Shown here piece after piece: positions 25,401-33,444 of a stretch of 64,000 bases of DNA. The first letter of the stretch is position 1. The number at the start of each line of letters is the position of its first letter. Source of the stretch: Leeia speluncae. GTDB lineage: Bacteria > Pseudomonadota > Gammaproteobacteria > Burkholderiales > Leeiaceae. Both the position numbers and the translations under genes were made by a program. The notes below the pieces were generated by a model that had not been told where the DNA came from, did no database searches, and saw only the letters and a program-made list of their open reading frames with translations. Where the stretch lies: NCBI RefSeq assembly GCF_020564625.1, contig NZ_JAJBZT010000001.1:434001-498000 (forward strand), read 5' to 3'.

Positions 25401-25890
25401 GAATGATTTAATCGGTTCGCAAAGTGGGGATAAATACCGTAGATTTGCCCAAGGTTTGACGTTGGATCATTTGATTTATTTAGCGAATTCGCACTTACGC
25501 CGACTACAAGGCCGATACCAATTGCAACGTAAAGCTAGTGGCGAATTGGAAATGGAAATTGAGGATACTTGGCAAGCAGATGCTAGACGAGACACCCGAA
25601 CCTTGTCTGGAGGGGAAAGCTTTTTGGTAAGTTTGGCGCTGGCATTGGCTTTGTCTGATTTAGTGAGTCAGAAAACGTCGATTGATTCTTTATTTTTAGA
25701 TGAAGGGTTTGGCACATTGGATGCGGAGACTTTGTCTGTGGCACTGGATGCACTGGATAATTTAAATGCAGCTGGAAAGTCGATTGGAATTATTAGCCAT
25801 ATTGAAGGCTTAAAAGAACGCATTCCAGTGCAAATAGTGATTCAAAAAGGGGCTGGAATAGGTACGTCTCAGATTCGGATTAAATCGTAA
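22474..25890 (+). CDS. sbcC: Exonuclease SbcC (Rad50-like ATPase subunit)
   Basis: A 1138-aa SMC-like ATPase. Walker A is GSTGAGKS (37-44). Two long coiled coils flank the zinc hook CPLC (545-548, in GEECPLCGATSHP). The C-terminal ABC signature LSGGESFLVSLALALAL and Walker B/D-loop SLFLDEGFGTLD are intact. It forms a heterotetramer with SbcD and feeds DNA to the nuclease by ATP-driven clamping. The length agrees with bacterial SbcC (about 1050-1200 aa). The coiled-coil part is rich in Gln/Ala/Leu, as expected. Confidence 0.95.
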   Translation: MKILSLRLKNLNSLKDEWAIDFTASPFKENGLFAITGSTGAGKSTLLDAICLALYHETPRLKSITASSNEIMTRHTNECMAEVTFEVKGKAYRAFWSQRKAASGRLQAAQVELAEIDGKILASQVNEKKRLIEEITGLDFGRFTKSMLLAQGGFAAFLNADASERAGLLEKLTGTDVYGLISQKVFERHKTEAESLRTLRLKADMVSVMSETLRVEKETQLADVDSELAKKKQLAGELQVSLQWFADIDALANKRLATETSVNAQKQLLVAAKPELDRLAMHAPAADIAIVFEQLQHSKAACGHLQEKQQDLAKQSQQQKEQLVSLTWQGWQSARHLQARYLHNQADLQNQLTELDGWLSAHPHFSLLQTELGAWQVSYQGINDLAAQIAKQTTQIQAVEDDINKASASYQLLVQTVAEHASAVNQTQAILAEKSEQLSVILAGESIANVQTAYQAKLLDKQRWESLIQLAKQRQQLLSQKEQLLRDVALNEADFNREQSLLDGYSKQVMSLTEQVADKQQLLVQAQLIRSLESHRAHLKAGEECPLCGATSHPFVTAYQTDQAPEVESRLTALQAELVELSEQKSACQARLAALQERLQSQVQQREQISADEQAQAGEWLLVAGYLLVADDAWQEKTTLDALFTAFMDVLNKMQTVVQLALSVDAEIQSFKQAFDAANIQLNEQQFAVQIAQQHIAHLHLQLSELQVSQRESAQQHLQLQEQLIAKIVAAGFVLDLPLDEWLPARMNDLALWTAQQTKAQQFRQQLTALELTLATCNPLVESWQQKWHAFAMSDDAMPTIDTAGELPQLTLALQQVSSLQANYQATMAQLAMGESLIIEAQTNVTQLAERWADTLSSSPFADEDAFLAARLTDELVAQLTLQAKRLNDGLLTAEALLADIVLQQETLLAKSLTDMPKEDVLARWQTTEQDKERLTGEMATLKALLAADVSARAQFAEQMVAIASQEKTCDLWARLNDLIGSQSGDKYRRFAQGLTLDHLIYLANSHLRRLQGRYQLQRKASGELEMEIEDTWQADARRDTRTLSGGESFLVSLALALALSDLVSQKTSIDSLFLDEGFGTLDAETLSVALDALDNLNAAGKSIGIISHIEGLKERIPVQIVIQKGAGIGTSQIRIKS

Positions 25891-25980
25891 TTTTTGTGTG
25901 ATTGATTTATCTAGCCGTTGAGAAATCAATTTTTATGTCATTATTTATTGACGAATGAATAATTTGATCTAATCTAACAG

Positions 25981-26017
25981 TTGGCTAACTAAAAAGGCAT
26001 ACTTTTTAGTTAGCCAA
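25981..26017. promoter_or_regulatory. Perfect 16-bp inverted repeat before the WYL regulator
   Basis: TTGGCTAACTAAAAAG (25981-25996), loop GCATA, CTTTTTAGTTAGCCAA (26002-26017). It lies 40 bp before the chosen start of the WYL-domain gene and 90 bp after sbcC. It could be an autoregulatory operator or a hairpin that terminates sbcCD; no T-run follows the stem. Confidence 0.6.
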
Positions 26018-26057
26018 TGGTGAGGTGATTCAAATAATCTTTGTTGGGAATGATGGT

Positions 26058-27053
26058 GTGAATCAGATAGAACGCATTTATAAAATTGAAAATTTACTGA
26101 ATCAGCTCGGTGTAGTGAATCAATCGCGTTTTCTAGAAGAGTTGGAGGTTTCTTCGGCTACTTTTCGGCGCGATATTGAATATATGCGTAGTCGATTTAA
26201 TGCCCCGATTGAGTGGTCTGCAGAGAAAAAAGGCTACCATTTTGTTAACCAAGGAATTGGTCCACGCTTCGCCTTGCCGGGGCTTTGGTTAAGTGAATCG
26301 GAAATCTATGCCTTATTGTGCATGCAGAATTTGTTGAAAGGGCTGGGCACGGGCTCATTAGCTTCTCATATTCAGCCTATTTCTAAACGATTGACGAGTA
26401 TTCTCAATAAAGGGACACAAGCCGCCGATGAGTTAGAAAAGCGCATTCGTTTTATTCAGCCCGCTAAGCGCTTAGTGCAAAATAAATGCTTCGAGCAAAT
26501 TGCGACCGCGACGATTTCCCGCAAAAAATTATCTATTCTTTATTACACTAAATCGACAGATCAAACCAAGATGCGCGTCATTTCACCGCAGGTGCTGACG
26601 TATTACCGAGATAATTGGTATGCCGATAGTTTTTGCCATGAGGCAAATGGGTTTCGACGATTTGCGGTGGATTCTATTCGGGAAGTCAAAGTATTAGACG
26701 AAGCGAGCCAAGCCTTTACCCCTGAAGAAACGATTGCTGCAATTGGCTCGGGATATGGCGTGTTTGCAGGAGAGGCTAAGCAGATGGCGAAGCTTAAATT
26801 TAGCAAAACGCGAGCGCGTTGGGTGGCGATGGAGCAATGGCATGCGGAACAAACGTCTCATACCTTGGCTGATGGCAGCTATGTACTTGAGTTTCCTTAT
26901 GCCGATCACCGTGAATTGCTCATGGATATTCTAAAGTATGGTGCGGATGTGGAGGTATTGGCACCGACCTCTTTAAAAGCCGCAGTGATGGATGAAATTC
27001 AGCAGATGGCAAAGTTGTATGGGCAATCTGCAGAACAATCAGTGTATTCGTAA
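26058..27053 (+). CDS. WYL-domain transcriptional regulator with DeoR-like HTH
   Basis: A protein of 331 aa from a GTG at 26058 (the frame stays open to a GTG at 26025). The N-terminal HTH (about residues 1-60; QIERIYKIENLLNQLGVV, VSSATFRRDIEYMR) is the HTH_11/DeoR type. The WYL domain (about 140-215) shows LSILYYTKSTDQTKMRVISP and LTYYRDNWYADSFCHEANGFRRFAVDSI, the latter standing in for the usual 'wYLvayc'. WYL domains bind single-stranded nucleic acid and regulate DNA-damage or phage-defence genes. Its position after sbcCD suits a DNA-damage link. Exact target unknown. Confidence 0.85.
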   Translation: MNQIERIYKIENLLNQLGVVNQSRFLEELEVSSATFRRDIEYMRSRFNAPIEWSAEKKGYHFVNQGIGPRFALPGLWLSESEIYALLCMQNLLKGLGTGSLASHIQPISKRLTSILNKGTQAADELEKRIRFIQPAKRLVQNKCFEQIATATISRKKLSILYYTKSTDQTKMRVISPQVLTYYRDNWYADSFCHEANGFRRFAVDSIREVKVLDEASQAFTPEETIAAIGSGYGVFAGEAKQMAKLKFSKTRARWVAMEQWHAEQTSHTLADGSYVLEFPYADHRELLMDILKYGADVEVLAPTSLKAAVMDEIQQMAKLYGQSAEQSVYS

Positions 27054-27175
27054 CGTCTTTTTTTCCTCTTTTTTATTCACAGATAGTTGAGTCGCTCATT
27101 CCTTGAGCGACTCCCCCCTTTACACTAGTTGGCATGATTCGTTTGTTCTGATGTGCCACTTTGGAAAGGTGATCT

Positions 27176-27604
27176 GTGCAAGTTCTACTGAAAACCCAGT
27201 TTAAACAACATCCTTTGTATCAATTTCATAGCCGTAATGCGGTGCAGCAACTTGCACGTAATCATCCTGCTTGTTGGTTAATGGTGGATACACTCAGTGC
27301 GGGTAATTTGCAGGAAATTGCGCATCGCCGGGATTGGCTGGAAATCTTTCGTGCGGCAAGTGCGTATGAAGCAGCATTTGCGCTGGCATATGAATCAGTG
27401 AATACCGTGATTGATGGCGAATTGGTGGGGGATGTTTGGTTATCTCACAACCCAACCGCGTTATTTGCGTGGTGGCAAAGCCATGATGTGAGTGATTTGG
27501 CCATTAATCGTCCTATTGATGGGATGAGTTTTATGAATTGGATTGGCTACCAGCTACAGATGGCTAGTGAGCAATTTGAATGGGCAAAACGTATCGCTGC
27601 CTGA
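27176..27604 (+). CDS. Hypothetical protein, 142 aa
   Basis: I do not recognise the family. The start is GTG at 27176 with GGAAAGGTGATCT directly upstream, a good ribosome-binding site. The protein is soluble, Trp-rich in its second half (VWLSHNPTALFAWWQSHDVS, MNWIGYQLQMASEQFEWAKR) and has no signal peptide. It is followed by a small membrane-protein gene 27 bp later, so the two are probably co-transcribed. Codon use is like its neighbours, supporting a real gene. Confidence 0.6.
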   Translation: MQVLLKTQFKQHPLYQFHSRNAVQQLARNHPACWLMVDTLSAGNLQEIAHRRDWLEIFRAASAYEAAFALAYESVNTVIDGELVGDVWLSHNPTALFAWWQSHDVSDLAINRPIDGMSFMNWIGYQLQMASEQFEWAKRIAA

Positions 27605-27631
27605 GTAAAAATAGAAAAGGAGAGATTGCTT

Positions 27632-27892
27632 ATGTATTACTACTTCATTAAGTTTGAGAAAACTGCTTGGGTGCTGATGCTAGGGCTAATGATTTGGATG
27701 GCGGTGTGGGTTGTTGCAAGTAGCCAGATTTATCAGTTGCAACCGTTGGCGGGTGCTGAGCCAGTGAATGAAATGCTGCAAATGCATTTGCAAGAAAAAG
27801 TAGATACCTGCATTCAGTTTGGTTTGGTATTTGTTTTACTTGCGACAGTGAAAAGGTTTCGCAAAGATTACCGGCGTGATCCATTTATGTGA
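27632..27892 (+). CDS. Small two-helix inner-membrane protein, 86 aa
   Basis: The start is ATG at 27632 with AGGAGA 9 nt upstream. Two hydrophobic segments are visible: about residues 11-30 (WVLMLGLMIWMAVWVVASSQ) and about 58-74 (CIQFGLVFVLLATVK), separated by a polar loop; the C-terminus is basic (RFRKDYRRD), so it probably faces the cytoplasm. No family recognised. It is followed by a terminator-like palindrome, which ends this small unit before the hydrogenase locus. Confidence 0.6.
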   Translation: MYYYFIKFEKTAWVLMLGLMIWMAVWVVASSQIYQLQPLAGAEPVNEMLQMHLQEKVDTCIQFGLVFVLLATVKRFRKDYRRDPFM

Positions 27893-28069
27893 GCTGATGA
27901 AAGATGGCATGTGTGAAGAGGTCTTATATAAGACCTCTTCTTGTCTATGTATTTTGGTTGTAAGCACCGTTTCCACTTCGGAAACTATCTTTCCTTTCTT
28001 TGTTTTGTCCCCGCATTCCTAGTGCTCATAACTATCTGTTTTCAAAGATAAAAAATAATTCTCCTGATC
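27893..28069. other. Start of the intergenic region before hupS
   Basis: The gap to hupS is 335 bp (27893-28227). This part holds a 26-bp palindrome (27915-27940) and pyrimidine-rich DNA; the right part holds the hupS promoter at 28070-28087 and about 140 nt of leader. No gene is seen. Confidence 0.5.
27915..27940. terminator. 26-bp perfect palindrome, probable terminator
   Basis: GAAGAGGTCTTAT followed directly by ATAAGACCTCTTC. A hairpin of about 11 bp with a small loop would form 22 bp after the small membrane-protein gene. The T-run is weak (TTGTCTAT). Confidence 0.6.
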
Positions 28070-28087
28070 TGGCATGGTATTTGATTG
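28070..28087 (+). promoter_or_regulatory. Sigma-54-like promoter of hupSLC
   Basis: TGGCAT-GGTAT-TTGATTG. It shares TGGCAY-N5-TTGATTG, in the same spacing, with sites before hupD (32407) and hupE (48057). The -24 part matches sigma-54 consensus (TGGCAC); the -12 part reads TTGAT where TTGCW is usual. AAAAATAATTCT lies just upstream (28051-28062) and again before hupE. HoxA in the same locus is the expected activator. Confidence 0.65.
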
Positions 28088-28227
28088 TGCTATCTACCCA
28101 CTTGGCTTGCTGGTGCAGTACGGCGAGCTGATCTATATCCCTGATGTGGTTGCTAGTGCTGATAGCCATCGGCTGTTGTGTGGCGGCGAATGTTAGGGTT
28201 ATCCAGACGACAGGAGAATAAAAAATA

Positions 28228-29352
28228 ATGGAGACTTTCTACCAAGCCATGCGGCGGCAGGGGATTACGCGTCGCAGCTTTCTAAAATTTTGTAGTCTGA
28301 CCGCGACTTCTCTGGGGTTAGGCTCTGCTTTTGTTCCTCGCATTGCCCAAGCGTTGGAAACTAAACCGCGTGTACCGGTAATCTGGTTGCACGGGTTGGA
28401 ATGTACCTGTTGTACCGAATCATTTATCCGTTCTGCGCATCCGCTAGCGAAGGATGCGATCTTGTCACTGATTTCTCTGGATTACGACGATACGATCATG
28501 GCGGCGGCTGGTCATCAGGCCGAGGCGATTCTGGATGACATCATCAAGAATTACAAAGGGAATTACATTGTGGCAGTGGAGGGGAATCCACCGCTGAACG
28601 AAGATGGGATGTTCTGTTTCCCGGGTGGTGAGCCATTTGTAGAAAAACTGCGTCGTGTGTCTGCCGATGCGAAAGCGCTGATTGCCTGGGGATCTTGTGC
28701 GTCTTGGGGGTGTGTGCAGGCTGCTAAGCCGAACCCGACCCGTGCAACGCCAGTGCATCAGGTAATTACCGATAAACCAGTGATCAAGGTGCCGGGTTGC
28801 CCGCCGATTCCGGAAGTAATGGCGGCTGTGATTACCTATATGGTGACATTTGACCGGATTCCGGAACTAGACCGTCAAGGACGTCCGAAGATGTTCTACG
28901 GCCAGCGGATTCATGACAAGTGCTATCGCCGTCCACATTTTGATGCGGGGCAGTTTGTGGAATCTTGGGATGATGAAGGCGCGCGCAAGGGATATTGCCT
29001 TTATAAAGTGGGCTGTAAAGGGCCAACCACTTATAACGCGTGTTCGACTGTGCGTTGGAATGGTGGCGTTTCTTTCCCGATTCAGTCTGGTCATGGCTGT
29101 ATTGGTTGTTCGGAAGAGGGTTTCTGGGACAAAGGGTCTTTCTATGACCGTGTAACGAATATTCCTCAGTTTGGTGTGGAAGCGAACGCAGACAAGATTG
29201 GCTTTGCGGTAGCGGGAACAGCAGGAGCGGCGATTGCTGCGCATGCGGCGGTCAGTGCGATTAAGAGCACGATCCTAAGAAAACAGGATTTAAAACCGAT
29301 CGATAAAGATGCGGATGACCAGCCAAACAATAAAGCGCAGGAGAAAGTCTGA
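28228..29352 (+). CDS. hupS: Uptake [NiFe] hydrogenase small subunit (O2-tolerant type)
   Basis: A 374-aa FeS subunit of a membrane-bound group-1 hydrogenase (HyaA/HupS/HoxK). The twin-arginine signal TRRSFLKF is at residues 14-21, with cleavage near residue 42. The proximal-cluster region has LECTCCTE with Cys59, Cys61, Cys62 and GSCASWGC with Cys157 and Cys162. Cys61 and Cys162 are the two extra cysteines that ligate the [4Fe-3S] cluster of O2-tolerant enzymes. Distal and medial cluster ligands ([26 protein letters not shown]) follow. The C-terminal hydrophobic segment (about 329-350) anchors it in the inner membrane from the periplasmic side. It overlaps hupL by 1 bp. Confidence 0.97.
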   Translation: METFYQAMRRQGITRRSFLKFCSLTATSLGLGSAFVPRIAQALETKPRVPVIWLHGLECTCCTESFIRSAHPLAKDAILSLISLDYDDTIMAAAGHQAEAILDDIIKNYKGNYIVAVEGNPPLNEDGMFCFPGGEPFVEKLRRVSADAKALIAWGSCASWGCVQAAKPNPTRATPVHQVITDKPVIKVPGCPPIPEVMAAVITYMVTFDRIPELDRQGRPKMFYGQRIHDKCYRRPHFDAGQFVESWDDEGARKGYCLYKVGCKGPTTYNACSTVRWNGGVSFPIQSGHGCIGCSEEGFWDKGSFYDRVTNIPQFGVEANADKIGFAVAGTAGAAIAAHAAVSAIKSTILRKQDLKPIDKDADDQPNNKAQEKV

Positions 29353-31145
29353 TGGCTTACCAGACTCAAGGTTTTACCCTAGATAACAGTGGCCGCCGTG
29401 TGGTGGTGGATCCGGTAACGCGGATTGAAGGACATTTACGTTGTGAAGTGAACATTGATAGTAATAATGTGATTACCAATGCGGTCTCGACCGGCACGAT
29501 GTGGCGTGGTTTAGAGGTGATTTTAAAAGGCCGAGATCCGCGCGATGCATGGGCGTTTGTGGAGCGAATTTGCGGGGTTTGTACCGGTACGCACGCGCTG
29601 ACCTCGGTACGGGCGGTGGAAGACGCGTTAAAGATCGAGATTCCGGATAACGCGAACCTGATCCGTAACATGATGCAAGCCGCGTTGTATGTGCATGACC
29701 ATTTGGTGCACTTCTACCACTTGCACGCTTTGGATTGGGTGGATGTGGTGTCTGCATTAAAGGCCGATCCGAAAAAAACCTCTGAATTAGCGCAAAGTAT
29801 TTCTTCTTGGGCAATGTCTAGCCCAGGGTATTTCCGTGATTTGCAATCTCGCCTGAAGCGCTTTGTGGAAAGTGGCCAATTGGGCCCATTCCGCAATGGT
29901 TATTGGGGCCACCCTGCGATGAAGTTGCCGCCAGAGGCCAATCTAATGGCGGTGGCGCATTATCTGGAGGCGTTGGATTTCCAGAAAGAAATCGTCAAGA
30001 TTCACACCATTTTTGGTGGTAAGAACCCGCATCCAAACTGGTTGGTGGGCGGCATGCCGTGCGCGATTAATGTGGATGATGTGGGGGCGGTTGGCGCAAT
30101 CAATATGGAACGGCTGAATTTGGTGAAGTCGATTATTGATCGAACCATCGAATTCTGTGAGCAAGTGTATGTGCCGGATGTCATCTCTATTGCGTCTTTC
30201 TACCCGGATTGGTTCAAAATTGGTGGCGGGTTGGCTTCGCAAAGCGTGATGTCTTATGGCGATTTCCCGGATAAGGCGAATGACTATAGCGAGAGCAATT
30301 TGCTATTGCCACGCGGCGCGATTGTGAATGGTAAGTTTTCTGAAATTCACCCCATCGATTTGTATGCCCCTGATGAGATTCAGGAATTTGTGGCGCATTC
30401 TTGGTATACCTATGGGGATGACAACAATAAAGGTCTGCATCCGTTTGATGGGATTACCGAGCCGAAGTTTGAGTTGGGCGCGAACCACAAGGGGACAAAA
30501 ACCAAGATTGAACAGCTAGATGAATCGGCTAAGTATTCCTGGATCAAGTCGCCTCGTTGGAAGGGGCATGCCATGGAGGTAGGGCCATTAGCGCGTTACC
30601 TGATTGGTTATCATCAGAATAAGGCTGAGTTTAAAGAGCCGGTGGATGCACTCTTGAAGCAATTGAATGCACCGATTGATGTGTTGTTCTCTACCGTTGG
30701 CCGTACCGCAGCCCGAGCGCTGGAATCGGTTTGGGCGGCGCGCAAGATGAGCGATTTTTATGATCGTCTGATTGCGAATATCAAGGTGGGTAATACCGCG
30801 ACTGCCAACGTGGACAAGTGGGACCCTTCTACTTGGCCTGCAGAAGTAAAAGGGGTGGGCTTTACCGAGGCGCCGCGTGGTGCTTTGGGCCACTGGCTAA
30901 AAATTAAAAATACCCGCATCGATAGCTACCAATGTGTAGTGCCGACAACCTGGAATGCTGGCCCACGTGATGCCAAAGGGCAGATTGGTGCGTATGAAGC
31001 ATCGCTAATGAATACCAAGCTGGCGGTGCCGGATCAGCCATTGGAAATCTTGCGGACGCTACATAGTTTTGATCCGTGCCTTGCGTGTTCTACCCATGTG
31101 ATTGGGCAGGATGGTGGCGAATTGGTGAATGTGAAAGTTCGCTAA
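29352..31145 (+). CDS. hupL: Uptake [NiFe] hydrogenase large subunit
   Basis: A 597-aa subunit holding the NiFe(CN)2CO site that oxidises H2. The first ligand motif is [11 protein letters not shown] (Cys74, Cys77), the second DPCLACSTH (Cys576, Cys579). The chain continues 15 residues beyond His582, the extension removed by HupD after nickel insertion, so it is a normal precursor. It has no signal of its own and is exported with HupS through Tat. TGATG links it to hupS. Confidence 0.97.
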   Translation: MAYQTQGFTLDNSGRRVVVDPVTRIEGHLRCEVNIDSNNVITNAVSTGTMWRGLEVILKGRDPRDAWAFVERICGVCTGTHALTSVRAVEDALKIEIPDNANLIRNMMQAALYVHDHLVHFYHLHALDWVDVVSALKADPKKTSELAQSISSWAMSSPGYFRDLQSRLKRFVESGQLGPFRNGYWGHPAMKLPPEANLMAVAHYLEALDFQKEIVKIHTIFGGKNPHPNWLVGGMPCAINVDDVGAVGAINMERLNLVKSIIDRTIEFCEQVYVPDVISIASFYPDWFKIGGGLASQSVMSYGDFPDKANDYSESNLLLPRGAIVNGKFSEIHPIDLYAPDEIQEFVAHSWYTYGDDNNKGLHPFDGITEPKFELGANHKGTKTKIEQLDESAKYSWIKSPRWKGHAMEVGPLARYLIGYHQNKAEFKEPVDALLKQLNAPIDVLFSTVGRTAARALESVWAARKMSDFYDRLIANIKVGNTATANVDKWDPSTWPAEVKGVGFTEAPRGALGHWLKIKNTRIDSYQCVVPTTWNAGPRDAKGQIGAYEASLMNTKLAVPDQPLEILRTLHSFDPCLACSTHVIGQDGGELVNVKVR

Positions 31146-31204
31146 TCAACCGGTGGGTAACTATGTAGATGGTTGCCCGCTTGAGTCTTGAAGAGGAGAA
31201 CACA

Positions 31205-31912
31205 ATGAAAGGTTATGGTTTTGACGGGAGCGCCCCGCAGGGGATAGGCCGCAAAGTGACCTCGGTGTATGTGTACGAGGCGCCTGTTCGGTTGTGGCAT
31301 TGGGTGACTGTGCTTTGCATTATTACACTTTCACTCACCGGGTATTTTATTGGTAAGCCGCTACCTTCTGTGCCGGGCGAGGCGACGTTTTTGTTTGTGA
31401 TGGGGTATATCCGCTTTGCGCATTTTACGGCGGGCTATATTTTGGCGATTGGCTTATTGGTGCGGATTTATTGGGCGTTTGTGGGGAATTCTCACGCACG
31501 GGAAATCTTTCTGGTACCGATCTGGGATAAGCAATGGTGGGGCGAGTTCTTTTTTGAATTGCGCTGGTATTTGTTTATCGAGCGCTACCCGAAAAAATAT
31601 ATTGGGCACAACCCGATTGGCCAATTGGCGATGGCGTCTTTTATCTGGGCGGCTATTTTCATGATTTTCTCTGGCTTTGCCTTGTATGGGGAAGGCTTGG
31701 GAACCAAGAGTTGGGCGTATAGCTGGTTTGGCTGGGTGATTGATGTATTTGGTGGCAATAGCCTGACGGTACACAACTGGCATCGACTAGGCATGTGGTC
31801 GATTGTGCTATTTGTGATGATTCATGTCTATGCCGCGATCCGCGAAGACATTATGTCTAAGCAAAGCATGGTTTCCACCATGATTAGTGGTTTTAGGATG
31901 TTTAAAGATTAG
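31205..31912 (+). CDS. hupC: Ni/Fe-hydrogenase b-type cytochrome subunit
   Basis: A 235-aa di-haem cytochrome b with four membrane helices that passes electrons from HupS to the quinone pool and anchors the enzyme. Seen in the sequence: VYEAPVRLWHWVTVLCI (first helix with a haem His), FAHFTAGYILAIGLLVRIYW, HNPIGQLAMASFIWAAIF, and VHNWHRLGMWSIVLFVMIHVY with paired His. The start at 31205 has GAGGAG upstream; a TTG 36 nt earlier is not needed. A UUCG terminator follows, so hupSLC is one transcript that is at least partly closed here. Confidence 0.95.
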   Translation: MKGYGFDGSAPQGIGRKVTSVYVYEAPVRLWHWVTVLCIITLSLTGYFIGKPLPSVPGEATFLFVMGYIRFAHFTAGYILAIGLLVRIYWAFVGNSHAREIFLVPIWDKQWWGEFFFELRWYLFIERYPKKYIGHNPIGQLAMASFIWAAIFMIFSGFALYGEGLGTKSWAYSWFGWVIDVFGGNSLTVHNWHRLGMWSIVLFVMIHVYAAIREDIMSKQSMVSTMISGFRMFKD

Positions 31913-31927
31913 TAATAGTGGGCTTTG

Positions 31928-31952
31928 GGGGGACTTCGGTCCCCCGTTTTTT
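31928..31952 (+). terminator. UUCG tetraloop terminator after hupC
   Basis: GGGGGAC (31928-31934), TTCG, GTCCCCC (31939-31945), then G and six T. A very stable intrinsic terminator. Confidence 0.9.
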
Positions 31953-32005
31953 GCCTTGGATTTCTCTTTATATGGATTTGGGTAAGGGTGTGAGGTGGCG
32001 ACAAA

Positions 32006-32308
32006 ATGAAACCTGTTAACGCACATGCTTTTTTGCCTACCCGCAGCCCGATTCACCCTGGCCGTTTTTTAGAAACTCGATTTTTGTTGCCTGCTCGTTT
32101 ATCGCAAACCGAGGCGGCGAGATTATTGGGGATATCTAGAAGACGCCTAAACGAGGTGGTATCGGGCAAGCGGGGTATTTCTCCTGACACGGCATTACGC
32201 CTGTCTTATCTGTTTGGGTTGCCACCCGCCTTTTGGCTTTCTTTGCAAAGCGATTGGGATTTGGCGCAGACCCGTCGTCGCCTCCCTATTGGGGTGTCAA
32301 TCAACTAA
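32006..32308 (+). CDS. HigA-family HTH protein without a HigB partner
   Basis: A 100-aa Xre-type protein with the HigA/VapI signature: HPGRFLETRFLLPARLSQTE, then AARLLGISRRRLNEVVSGKRGIS, then DTALRLSYLFGLPPAFWLSL. HigA is normally the antitoxin of the HigB RNase. No HigB-like gene (about 90 aa) precedes or follows it. It sits between the hupC terminator and the hupD promoter, so it splits the hydrogenase genes into two transcription units. It may be a stray antitoxin or a local repressor. No clear ribosome-binding site; an ATG is used. Confidence 0.85.
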   Translation: MKPVNAHAFLPTRSPIHPGRFLETRFLLPARLSQTEAARLLGISRRRLNEVVSGKRGISPDTALRLSYLFGLPPAFWLSLQSDWDLAQTRRRLPIGVSIN

Positions 32309-32406
32309 TCGCTATGCTTGCCTTGATGGAAACTAAGTTTTCACATGGTCAGTGGTGGTGGTGGTTAAGTATCTGATTTTATTCATTATCCTGTTGTATA
32401 CCTAGT

Positions 32407-32424
32407 TGGCACAGAAATTGATTG
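32407..32424 (+). promoter_or_regulatory. Sigma-54-like promoter of the hupD-hyp genes
   Basis: TGGCAC-AGAAA-TTGATTG, identical in layout to the sites at 28070 and 48057. The -24 hexamer is a perfect consensus. It lies 99 bp before the first base of hupD and would drive the accessory operon. Confidence 0.6.
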
Positions 32425-32505
32425 TAACGGGGGGTGTAACAGGTGTTTCTAAATAAAAAATGAAGCGACAATTTTTGGACGTTTCATGATGAGAATAGAG
32501 GCGAT

Positions 32506-33129
32506 ATGCAGGAAATGTCTTCTGCCGAGCTGCCATGCATTAAGGTGCTGGGGCTGGGTAATCTGTTGTGGGCGGACGAGGGCTTTGGCGTGCGGGTGGC
32601 CGAGCAATTGTTTGGCCGCTATCAATTGCCGCCATCGGTTGAGGTGATCGATGGGGGGACGCAAGGTTTGCTTTTACTACCGTATGTAGAAGCCGCCGAT
32701 AAACTCATTATTTTAGATGCCATCGATTTTGGTTTGCAGCCGGGTGAGTTGCGGGTGTTTTGTAACGAGGCAGTGCCAGCCTATTTAACTGCTAAAAAAA
32801 TGAGCCTGCACCAGACGGGGTTTTCTGAAGTGCTGGGGCTGGCCGAGCTAAAGGGCAATTATCCAGAGGAAGTGGTGCTAATCGGGGTGCAACCCGTCGT
32901 GCTAGAAGATTATGGTGGTAGTTTGTCTGATCCGGTACGCGCGCAAGTTGCGCCGGCGTTAGCCTTGGCTGAGCGGCAATTAACGGAATGGGGCGTTGTG
33001 CTGAGCCCGCGCCAAGATGAAGACCGATTGAACGACGATAGTTTATCGATGACACGTTATGAGGCCGAGCGACCATCAGAAGAAGTGGCATGTCGTGTTG
33101 GCGATGCACGAGTGTGGGGAGGTGTGTGA
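32506..33129 (+). CDS. hupD: Hydrogenase maturation endopeptidase HupD
   Basis: A 207-aa member of the HyaD/HybD peptidase family that removes the C-terminal extension of HupL once nickel is bound. Nickel-recognising residues sit in LWADEGFGVRVA (Glu), LDAIDFG (Asp) and SLHQTGF (His). The last ~45 residues (from about 160) exceed the usual family length and are charged and low in complexity. It overlaps hupF by TGATG. It is the first gene of the accessory operon. Confidence 0.95.
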   Translation: MQEMSSAELPCIKVLGLGNLLWADEGFGVRVAEQLFGRYQLPPSVEVIDGGTQGLLLLPYVEAADKLIILDAIDFGLQPGELRVFCNEAVPAYLTAKKMSLHQTGFSEVLGLAELKGNYPEEVVLIGVQPVVLEDYGGSLSDPVRAQVAPALALAERQLTEWGVVLSPRQDEDRLNDDSLSMTRYEAERPSEEVACRVGDARVWGGV

Positions 33130-33443
33130 TGTGTTTGGGCGTACCCATGCAAGTGTTGGAATCGAACGGATTTGTTGCCCTATGTGCGGATGATTCTGGC
33201 GTCAGTGCCGTGGATGTCTCTCTCGTGGGGGAGGTGAGTGAAGGCGAGTGGCTACTAGTGTTTACCGGCGCTGCGCGAGAGCGCTTGTCTGAAGCGCGCG
33301 CTCTGGATATTCGCGATGCGCTCTCTGCGCTGACGGCTGCTTTAAACGGGGATTTTGACCCAAATGCCCATTTCCAAGATTTAATCAATAGAGAACCAAG
33401 TTTGCCACCGCATTTGCAAGCCTTGGTCAAGAAGGAGGCCTGA
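33129..33443 (+). CDS. hupF: HupF, HypC-family hydrogenase chaperone
   Basis: A 104-aa paralogue of HypC that starts MCLGVPMQV, with the N-terminal Cys2 that contacts the large-subunit precursor or the Fe(CN)2CO carrier. In rhizobia HupF protects HupL maturation under oxygen. The start at 33129 is set by the MC motif; the open frame upstream overlaps hupD. It carries a C-terminal extension relative to the 79-aa HypC encoded at 40234. Confidence 0.92.
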   Translation: MCLGVPMQVLESNGFVALCADDSGVSAVDVSLVGEVSEGEWLLVFTGAARERLSEARALDIRDALSALTAALNGDFDPNAHFQDLINREPSLPPHLQALVKKEA

Positions 33444-33444
33444 G

